Assembly (NCBI GenBank): GCA_033398695.1
Contig: CM065819.1
Coordinates: 8,543,501-8,607,500, forward strand
DNA length: 64,000 nt
Direction: 5' to 3'
From: Orobanche coerulescens
Taxonomy: Eukaryota > Streptophyta > Magnoliopsida > Lamiales > Orobanchaceae
Part shown: in pieces, positions 46,623-55,687 of the stretch
How positions within the stretch are numbered: the first letter of the stretch is position 1
How the letters are laid out: each line of letters opens with the position of its first letter
Made by a program: the position numbers and the translations under genes
The notes under the pieces: generated by a model
Database searches by the model: none
Seen by the model: only the letters and a program-made list of their open reading frames with translations
Told to the model about the DNA's origin: nothing

Positions 46623-49327
46623 TTAGGTTGTGGAAACCTAGGCTGTCGGGTCAGTGGTGTCTATTGAGTTTTTGTCTCGTTGGATTTTGTCTGACTAAGT
46701 CGTGTCGCGACGCGTCGTCTGAGTTTGTTGGTCGTGATTAGTATCGTGGGCGATCATCATCTTCGTGCGACCTGTGTATGTAAGTCTCCCTTATTTGTGT
46801 TGAGCCTCGTATGACACGAGCTAGTTTTTATGATTATTTGTTAAGTGGTGGAATCCTTATGTGGATTTTGATTTCACGATATGTATTTAGTCGACTCTCG
46901 TATTTGATTTATACGAGGAATGTCGTCGCTTGTGATGTATTTTTATTGTTGTTTTTGTCCGTTGCTGATGATTTTCGAATCGATTTGCACGTTTTACAAG
47001 TTCTCTTGTGGAGGCTTTGTGCTTATACGCGTACGACTTGTTCACTAGTCAGTACGGGAGGGTCCTTAGAGACCTCGAATGGGGTCAGTGGCTTTGTTCT
47101 GAATCCTAGGTGGTCTTCGACTGTGGTATTTTATCGTTTATTTCCATTTAAAGACATGTGTTGTCTTGATTTTAAACGTTTTGATGCGTGTACTAGGAGT
47201 TGTTTTAGTGAACGTCGATATGTGTGAGTTTTGGGCACTCTGACCTATTGGATTTTTTTTTTGAAAATCTTGAGTATCTTGGAAAAATAAATTTCGAGAC
47301 ATACTTTTCAAATGAGTTATTTTCTTGTGGTACATCCTAGGTGCCACAATATATTTCAAAAATGTTCTACTTCGAGGACCAAAATGCTTTGAGATATTTT
47401 CAATGTTTTAGAAACACTTTTATTTAGACCCGAGGGTCGAATATTCTGAAAGTCTTTCACTAAGAAAAGGTGTCCTCATTTTTGTTCAAACGCAAGACGA
47501 TTTTCAAAGTCTCGATAACAATGTTTGCACTAATTTTTGTAAAGTGATACTCAAGATCAACTGGTGTTTCCAAACTGTCTTCAAAAGGTGGTTTTCGTTT
47601 TAAAACCCATCATTTCCTGCTTTTGGTCGGAGGGTGTGTATGATGTTTGTATTATTGTTAGGGTGTTAGCCTCCGAATTGTGATTAAATTGGTGGTGTGA
47701 ACATTGAGTCGTTCGCCACGCATATGTTTTGTTAGCCCTCTGTGAGAGGTGTGAACTGGTGTTTACTGTTTATCGCCTCGTGGTGATTTGCGTGTTGTCG
47801 CACTAGTGTGAGTTGTTAAAGCTTGGATTTTTGTGCGTTATACACATGGGTGATTATTTCGTGATGTTTGCGATTGTGTGCTGGCTATCGTTCGGGATGT
47901 TGTAATCGTCGAACGATGCCGTTGTTGTTGTGATTTTTGTATGCGTTGATATGTTATGCTGAGTTGGCATCTCCGGTATGTTGTTTTGCGGTGTTTTGTT
48001 CCATTGTATTGAGCATTTGTATTTTCGGTATGCCGAGCCGAGACGTTTCAACCGTGATGTGCCGGGGCATGCACGGTTATATTGTCCTTCTCGTCGGTAA
48101 CACATTTCAAGTGTGGACTCGATGGACACCGAATTCAATTTTGCGAATTGGCTACCGAGACTTTCGGAGTTCGCGCTTCAGCATAGTCATCGGAATCGGC
48201 TTTGAGAGGCCTTTGAAAGATGTTTCTGTCAGTTGCTTGTTGTGTTGTCACCTTGATTTCGTGTTGTGAGTTTCGGGAACGACACTTCTTTTAGAAGGGG
48301 TCGAATATAATACACGTATTATTTTTGGACTTCTACATTTCCTCTTTCTCAGGTCTATCGACTCGCTCGTGTTCGTTGACACTTTCTGAACTTGTTCTGT
48401 ATTTCGGTTTCATCGTTCGAACGAGCTGTGATCTTGTTTTGGGTCGATCTGGTTATCGCTGTGACTTTTCCGAGTCCGGTTCGATACTTGTGAACCTTGT
48501 TCGGATGTAACATCTTTTGGTTCTATTAGTTCTCTTATTCGAAGTGGATCGAATTTGGAACACTTGTGTTTTCGACTCTGTCGACTCGTTTATGTTCGTT
48601 GACATTTCTGAGCTTGTCCTGCCCCTTGCTTTCATTGATCGAATGAGTGTGGTGTTTCGAAATTACTCGTTTGTCGTTGTGACTTTTCAATTGCTATTCC
48701 CTTTCCTATGGATCTTATGTGAATCACATCTTGTTGCTTTTACCGGATCATATATTGTCTCGAGCCGAGACGTGAACCTGGGAGTTGTTGTTTGAATTTT
48801 ATTGTTCTTCGTGATTCGAACATGATTGTTCGATTTTTGTTGTCTCGACCGTTGTGGTTCGATCATTTGATTGTTCGGTTTTTGTTGATCTCATTTCGTA
48901 ATTGTTGAGCATTCAAACTCCTTCCTAATTTCCTTATATTCGGGAAATTTGTCTCGTTTTCGATCTTCCAACCCTTGAGCGGTGGAATTCCGTATTTCTT
49001 CAGCGATTGGCTCGCGTTTTGATTGATGTACCGTTGGGGTGGTCAATCATATTGATTTTCGTTCGTTGTGTTTTGTGATTGTTCGGATAATCGACTTGGT
49101 TGTATTACCTGTTTGATGACGCTTGTCACTTGTTGGTTTTATTATTTCTCTATCGGTGGCGTTGTGTTGGTCGTCGTGGAGCGTATTTTCACGCCGTATG
49201 TTCCTTTGCATTTCTTGCAGCGTTTCGCCGTCGGGCGCGAGTTTTCGGTTTTTGGGTATCTCGTCGAGTTTTCCTGACAGTGGATATTGCCTCTCCCTAC
49301 TTATTTTAAGTTTCGGGACGAAACTTC
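46623..49327 (+). other. N1 internal region without recognisable genes
   Basis: I see no zinc knuckle, protease, RT, RNase H or integrase motif on either strand. The longest open stretch (46811-47227) is Cys/Phe/Leu-rich and resembles no known TE protein. Around 48330-48660 there is a diverged tandem duplication of ~230 bp (each copy has GACTCGTTTATGTTCGTTGA-like sequence). From 47220 to 47600 the DNA is T-rich. It may supply packaging signals only. Confidence 0.75.
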
Positions 49328-49344
49328 TTTTAAGGAGGGTAGAA
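49328..49344 (+). promoter_or_regulatory. N1 stem-loop and polypurine tract
   Basis: TTTTAAGGAGGGTAGAA abuts the 3' LTR and is preceded by GTTTCG-GGA-CGAAAC (49312-49326). The combination matches the end of autonomous Gypsy pol genes in this window, although N1 has no pol. Confidence 0.88.
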
Positions 49345-52170
49345 TGTAATACCCGTGATTTCGATTTCTGGTAATTTCTTTTTTTCGGCGGAAGTCCGTT
49401 TTGACGACTCGCTCATGACCGTTTCGTCATTCTGAGAATGATTAATTCTGCACTTTTTGTCATCCGAGTTCGTTTCGGTGTCATTTTGATGAGTTCCGTG
49501 CTTTTTAGCGGTTTTTCCGCACTTGAGTTCGATTCTTGCGAATCTCGTCCGAAACTGTTGTTTCGACTTTCTCGTAAGTTCATTTAATGTTAATATTCAT
49601 GTTGCGGGCTTTGGCTTGGTGTTTCGATCACGTATCGTGATTTTCGGGCGTTTTGGGCCATTTTCGTAATTTCTCAAAGTTTGGGGTAATTATTTTCCGT
49701 TGTCGAATTTCGAGCCTTCGGGTAGTCGGAATCGTGTGTTCTATTAGTGCTCGGATTCATCTTTTCGAGTACTTCGTAACCGTATCTTCGATTCGTACTC
49801 AGGTTCGGGTTTCGGGGTCGTTCGGGCCGTCGGAGTTGGTCCCGGCCGAGTCATGGCCGGGCATGCTCGGGCCAGCGCCACCGCCGAGTAACGTGCGGTA
49901 GTGATCGGCGATTCGTCGTAAGGCCGATTACGTCGTAAGGCCCCGTCCGTAACGCATTTAACGCTCCGGCATTTTCCAGTGAAGGAGTTCGCCATGGCCG
50001 ATTACGTCGTAAGCCATGGCCGATACGACGTAATCGGCCGTGATCGGCTATTTAAGGCCTGCGGACGTTTTTCTTCAGCCATTTCTCCTTCTTTTCCTTC
50101 CCGTACGCGGCTGTGGGTGTGTATAGCATGGAGAGATGTTGTTGGACAATCAATCCATGAAGTTTTGGAGTTCATATCATCAATGATCAATCCTATAACA
50201 TCCTCCAATCTACTGATCTGTCAGATTTCCTAGAAATCTAGTTTTGGGGAATTTGGGTATTTTGGTTGTTTTCGTCCGATTAATCCGATTTAACTTAGGA
50301 TTGTGATGGATTGATGATTATTTAGATGTTTTATATCATTTCCTTTATTATTCCATGGTTGGATCGTATCGATTCGTTGTTTGGGTCGAGTTCTTGACCG
50401 ACGCCTTGAAGGTGTCCGGTAAAATGTCTTAGAGGGGTTTTCGGGCGTTCTACGATTATCCTTCCTCGTATGATCGATGATTTATTGATTATATTGTTGT
50501 TAGGGTCGAGTTTCTTGTGAAGAAACCGTGTTGAACCCTTCCATTCGTTGTCGTCTTCCTTTTCGTTAGCATCGGGCGTTCCGAAGCTTTCCGGTTGAGC
50601 CGTGTTCGTCGGGATACTTGCGTGCCGATTTTGAGGCAAGTACCTTGCCCATACTTTTCTTATTTTGTGGATATGATGATCGGTGATCGTCTTGGTGTGT
50701 TTGTTTGGTTGTTTGAAATGAAGTTTCAAAAGATTTCGGTTTGGCCTCGTTAAAGGCTTTCTTTCAAAATGCGTGTGTGTTTTGTGAACGGCGTGTTTTG
50801 GGAATTGATTATGATTTGATTATTTTGAACGTTGAAGGATTTGATGATGACACTCCTATTGTTTAAAGTTATGGAATCGTGTATTCCGTATTTAATCTTG
50901 TTATTGTGTTTTGAAGAGTTTGATAATGGTGTCGAGTTAATGGCCATCTCTAGTGAGTATTCTTAATGAACTTACATTCTTAACATGTTAGTTTTGCATG
51001 AGTAATGTGTGTGTGTGTATGCTCACTACGGGTTTGATCCGACGGGGTCTCGGTAGGGGTCCACATAGACGTGGATCGACGAGCTTGTTTTTAACCACTA
51101 CGGGTTAGATCCGACGGGGTCTCGGTAGGGGTCCACAGAGACGTGGATCGACGGTTAATTGTGGTGCATTTTACAAATGTGACTTATTTATGGCATTTCC
51201 GGAAATGAGCGCTTTTGAACGGTTTTCATGATTGCATGCATTGATTAAGTGTGTAAGAGGTAAGTTGTTCGTTTGGCCTACTTGGCTAGGATGGCTATAG
51301 AGTATTTTGTTGTTTGTGTTAAATCCTTTAATTGTGGATTTTGACATTGGAAGACGAACCTTGTGGTCGTTCTTGTATACTGTGAGTTGATGAGATTTGG
51401 GGCTAAAATCCCAATGGGTTTGTAAAAGTCATTTTATGGATTTGGGGCTAAAATCCCAACGGTTTGGTAAATGTCATTTTTGTGGAAAGTAAACTTTTGG
51501 GGCGGTGACCCCTTTTGTCTTTTGAATTTTGAAAAGTAGGATTTGATAATCCTAAATTGTTTTCTATTAAAACTCTCGATGGCATTCTAAATCGTTTTAT
51601 AAATATTATTTCCATTGATTTATGATATTTCGATTTTGAAAGGTTTTCTCAAACTCTTGCCTCGGGAAGTACTTTTCGTTTCGTTTGGATCTTTGAGGAT
51701 TCCGAATTATTATTATTCGTGGAATGTGAATTGTATGGCTCGTATTTTTGCACTTGTACTTGCACTAGCAAAACAGTGGAGTTTTGCTAACCCCCGAGTA
51801 TTCGGGGGGTGGATGTCTATTTTGCATTCAGGTTTTGGAGCATAGCACAGGGTCGGCATGAAGGATGATGAAAGATGAACGATACTAATCACACGAGGAT
51901 CCGTTGATGTTGGATTGGTCTAGTTGTATCTTCTTTTCCGCTGTAGTATCTTTTCCCCCGTTGTACGGGAGTTTATTGTATTTTGACCCCTGCGTGGGTA
52001 TGTGTTTGGAATTGGGTTGTAAGTATTTATTGAAAGACCAAGTCGGTCTACTGAGTCATTTTAGCCTTAAAGGCGATGTTTAGATGTTTGATTTTAGTTA
52101 TCAGCCTGGTAGATCCTCGAGGAGGGGGTCTACGGCGTGTAATATCCCTGAGTGGATTGGGGGTGTTACA
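49345..52170 (+). repeat. N1 3' LTR
   Basis: 2,826 bp copy of the 5' LTR. The array (49825-50045), TATTTAAG box (50049-50056), 72 bp repeat (51025, 51097) and hairpin-CAGG module (51785-51832) are all present. The array differs from the 5' copy at many positions, while the rest is nearly identical. Confidence 0.93.
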
Positions 52171-53330
52171 ACATGTTCAATGAGCGGCCAAAATGATGGA
52201 GTGAACGCCGGTACACAGGTGCGCAAGGGAGACGCCTGGCAGGCTTATTGGTTACGGATATTTGAGTGATAGCTAAGACCCCATTACCGAACGATTATCG
52301 TATCTCAAATACTTTCAACTCTTTTCAAAATGCTGGTCTCGATATAGACCGTGATTCGTGTTTTCTGATAGTGTGTTTCAACTTGTTTTAAACGTTGGTA
52401 TCAGGGTTAATTAACCAAGGACATTTGACGAGATATCCGAGGGTTAATTAATCAGGGGTCTTGAGCAGTACTGGTCGAACGAGAGGCTGTGTCTAAGATG
52501 GGCTGTGTTGACATTCTGTGTTTTGGGTCGAGGACCCCGTGTGATGTTGAGATGTTTGATCTCGTGTTGATATTATTTGGATTGGGTCGAGAACCCCGTG
52601 GGAAATATTTGTGAAGACTTGTTTGTGTTGATTGAGTGGCTTTCTTGCAAATTGCTTTCCGCCTACTCGTCGAGGACCCTGTTGATTTTGGAAAGAGAAG
52701 GATTTGATAATCCTAAATTGTTTTCTATTAAAACTCTCGATGGCATCTTTAAAACTGTTTTATAACTTGTTTCCCTTTATTTGTGATCTTTCAGTTTTGG
52801 AAATGTTTACCAAACTCTTGCCTCGGGAAGTACTTTTTGTTACGTTTGGATCTTTGAGGATTCCTGGTTATTGTTATTCGTGGAATGTGAAGTGTATGGC
52901 TCGTATTTGCACTTTGTTCTTGCACTAGCAAAACAGTGGAGTTTTGCTAACCCCCGAGTATTCGGGGGGTGGATGTCTGTTTTTGCATTCAGGTTTGGGA
53001 GCATAACACAGGGTCGGCACGAAGGATGATGAAAGATGAACAATACTAATCACACAAGGATCCGTATGATGTCATTGGTTTAGTTATAGTTTATTTTCTG
53101 CTGCAGTATTCTTTCCCGTTGTACGGGAGTGTGTTGTATTCGACCCCTGCGTGGGCATGTAATGAGTTTGAGTTGTATGTATTTATTGAAAGACCAAATC
53201 AGTCTACTTAGTCATTTTAGCCTTAAAGGCATTGTCGAGTTGTTCTATGTTGTTACCAGCCTGGTAGATCCTTGAGGAAAGGTTCTACGGCGTGTAATAT
53301 CCCTGAGCGGATTGGGGGTGTTACATTGTG

Positions 53331-53531
53331 TATTTTATCTTCATATAAAATATACATGTTTCCGTTATTATCTTGGGTGTGTTATAATGAAACTCCTCAT
53401 TGGAGTAGTTGATGATATAATGTGGTTCGGTACTACATTTACCCTGTGTATTTCATTCATTTTCACTCGCCTGGTGGGTCCCAGTCGGGGGTCCACGGCA
53501 CTGTAATATCTGCCTAGTTTAGGGTGTTACA
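53331..53531 (+). repeat. G2 3' LTR, right segment
   Basis: Final 201 bp of the G2 LTR (TATTTTATCTTCATATAAAATA...GGGTGTTACA), collinear with 32280-32480. It is followed by the right copy of the GAATG TSD. Confidence 0.93.
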
Positions 53532-53536
53532 GAATG

Positions 53537-54361
53537 AGCCCCTTCCTTAGAAATTCTTCGAGTTGTAACTTTAGTTCCTTCATTTCGGCTGGTGCCATCC
53601 TGTATAGTGCCTTGGAGATAGGCGTCGTTCCTGGCTCAAGATCAATTGAGAGATCGACCTCCCTTCGTGGTGGTAATCCAGGTAGTTCATCGGTAAATAC
53701 GTCTGGAAATTCGTTCACCGCAGGAATGTTAGCAACCGATAGTTGTGACGTGTCCTCCTGAAGAATATAACACCAATCATACATTCCTCGATCATCATGA
53801 GATGCTCCTGCTGAAAGGAGACTGAGGAACCCTTTAGTACTGAAGTGTTCTCGGACTCTGATTGTGTGAGTGGCACCGTCATGGGTCGTAATGGAAACTG
53901 TCAGGTGATAGGTATCCAATACCATCTTGTGCATCGTCATCCAGTCCATACCCAAAATCACATCTTCATTTTGGAGTGGAAAGACCATGAGATTGGCTGT
54001 CCACCCCAGATTATTGATACGACCTGGATGGGCCAACTTCCAAGTTACCCCCCACCCTGCTACCCTCGGGTAATTTAACAGTAAAGGATTCACAAGGTAC
54101 ACAAGGGATATGCAAACGGTTAACACATTCCACGGATATAAACGAGTGGGTTGCTCCAATATCAAACAGTACATGAACAGGCTGAGATCTAATAAGGAGT
54201 GTACCTGAGACAGCGGGTGTAGTCTGGTCATCAGTAGCTCTTAGTTCGAACACGTGGGACGGCAGTGTCCCCGAGGAGGGTGCAGTGCCTCCCCCACGAC
54301 CACGTCCTCTTCCGGCACCGTGTAGAGGAGCTTGGTGAGGTGGGGATCGATAGTCGGACAT
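53537..54361 (-). pseudogene. G0 protease and start of RT
   Basis: Minus strand. The protease has VLFDIGATHSFISVECVNRL (catalytic block with DIG where DTG is expected) at about 54110-54180. After a frame change near 54060-54000 comes DVILGMDWMTMHKM, then the RT start FPDVFTDELPGLPPRREVDL and YRMAPAEMKELKLQLEEFLR. It is broken off by the G2 insertion and resumes at 27651. The Thr-to-Ile change in the active site and the frameshift make this copy inactive. Confidence 0.88.
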
Positions 54362-55464
54362 GGCGGATGCTCTGGAGGTCTATACCGAGCCTTGCTGACT
54401 CTGAGGAGCTGGATTTGGTGTAGGTTTGATCCGCGAGCAGTAACGATACATGTGCCCACCCCTTCCACATGAAAAACACTTTGTCGACACTTTACGACAC
54501 TGACTCATGGTATGCCCTATGCCACAATTGAAATAGCTACGGCGAGAAGACCCGTCAGATGCTCCTCTCTGTTGGGACGAAGCTGCTGATTTAGAAGGGA
54601 ACCCAATTCCCGAGTTCACTCTGCTGGTGCTCCCGGACTGATTTGCTGTCTTCTGCTTCTTTTGGTTATGCCCGGCATCCGAACTGACAACCGTACCAGC
54701 GTATGCTGTGACCACGTCCTCATATGCCCTCAAAGTGGTGCAGTGAAACCCCACCGCGTAACGTTGAACATCCTCTGGCAACCGTTGAGCAAGGTGACAA
54801 ATTCGCTGGTCTTTGGATGGAACCATTTGTGCGACATAGCTTAGTTCGGTCCTGTAAGTTCGAATGATTTATGGTACTGGCAAATTCTGAGATCCTGCGC
54901 TGAAGAAGCTCCGCGCTCGTGCAGTTTGAACTGATCGGGGATAGTACTCGTCTCTCAATAGTTTGGAAAACTCAGGCCATCCGACTATTCTATCCTCCGG
55001 CTTATAGGTCCTCCACCATCGGGCTGCACAGTGTCACGGAGCTGGTTGATCCCGAGTGGTACTTTTCGGTTCCCTAGGCAGCCGATCACCTCGAAGGCAG
55101 TCTCCATCTCTGAGATCCAATCATCCACGTGCTTATCCCCTGATCCGTCGAATAATGGCGGTCTGGCCTTCAGCATTTCTCCCAGCCAACGATCCTTCCC
55201 GGTGTTCTCTTCTATGTTAATGACTGGTACTTGTTCTGCCCGGTTGACCTGAGCGATTCCCATAGCAATGTCCTGGGCGAGAGTCTGAACGAAGGCTGGA
55301 TCAAATCCCCCATTGTTCTGGTTTTCGGCCTCCTGTTCGTTCTGATTAACGGGCAGTGGTTGATTTCCGGCTGGATTAGTTTCACCAGTGTTCCTGTCTC
55401 CCTGCTGGTTCATAGCGGAACCCTGTGCATCATTTACGTATCTTCTAGCTCCACGACGTGCCAT
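54362..55464 (-). pseudogene. G0 gag with capsid domain and zinc knuckle
   Basis: Minus strand. The start MARRGARRYVNDAQG is at 55464. The retrotransposon gag core includes ARPPLFDGSGDKHVDDWISE, then MVPSKDQRICHLAQRLPEDV and the AYEDVVTAYAG end of the capsid domain. Of two zinc knuckles, the first is damaged (YFNCGIGHTMSQC) and the second is CFSCGRGGHMYRYC. The reading frame is lost at 54827-54984. This gag retains the capsid part that G1 and G2 lack. Confidence 0.87.
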
Positions 55465-55670
55465 TGGTGATGTTTGTTCGATCTAAAAGGTTAGTTTATA
55501 CAAATATTCTCTGAGTTCTTACTGAATTCAAACATCATACCTGATTCTTAAGAATTTACGTGCATTTTACCTCGACATCCCTCGAGGAGTTACGGTCGCC
55601 AGAAGTGTTGGATTTTTGAAGGCAAAACGTTTTCAAAATATTTTGATAAAACTTTCCACGTGAATGTTTG
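55465..55670 (-). other. G0 leader between PBS and gag
   Basis: About 200 bp of non-coding leader in minus orientation. No further signal is recognised. Confidence 0.6.
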
Positions 55671-55682
55671 TCTCTGATACCA
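55671..55682 (-). promoter_or_regulatory. G0 primer-binding site
   Basis: On the minus strand TGGTATCAGAGA follows the LTR end by five bases. It matches the initiator tRNA-Met complement at 11 of 12 positions. Confidence 0.88.
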
Positions 55683-55687
55683 TTTTC

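Larger units (their letters stand above)
43794..52170 (+). mobile_element. N1 complete non-autonomous LTR retrotransposon
   Basis: An 8,377 bp element with a perfect ACATG TSD (43789-43793 and 52171-52175). It has two nearly identical ~2.8 kb LTRs, a perfect initiator tRNA-Met PBS, a polypurine tract and a 2.74 kb internal region without any gag or pol similarity. Outside the U3 array the LTRs differ at only about 20 positions by eye, so it is young compared with G0, G1 and G2. It has the structure of a LARD-type element mobilised in trans. The conserved stem-loop/polypurine end suggests a Tekay-like partner. Confidence 0.92.
39539..53325 (+). mobile_element. S2b solo LTR (Gypsy), split by S3 and N1
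   Basis: LTR from TGTAATACCCGTAATTTCG (39539) to GGGGGTGTTACA (53325) with a perfect TTGTG TSD (39534-39538 and 53326-53330). Its own sequence is 39539-41345, 43716-43793 and 52176-53325, about 3.0 kb, with no internal region. It contains a GCCGCGGCACAC array (39895-40150), an ATTTAAGG box (40162-40169) and the hairpin-CAGG module (52945-52993). It resembles N1 over the start and end, and G2 over the array. Confidence 0.9.
27652..53531 (+). mobile_element. G2 Gypsy element, composite with three levels of nested insertions
   Basis: Runs from TGTAATATCCGCAATTTGG (27652) to GGGTGTTACA (53531) with a perfect GAATG TSD. After removing S2a and S2b the element is about 9.5 kb: 5' LTR 27652-32480, internal region 32481-37506 and 3' LTR 37507-53531. 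The internal region is closely related to G1 and shares its short gag, changed PBS base and pol organisation, but its U3 belongs to another LTR family. It inserted antisense to the G0 RT gene. Confidence 0.92.

Noticed and set aside
46811..47227. 138-codon open stretch in the N1 internal region as a possible gene
   Set aside because: Cys/Phe-rich composition, no TE or host domain that I recognise, no start context or neighbouring coding signal. In a 2.7 kb T-rich region an open stretch of this length can arise by chance.
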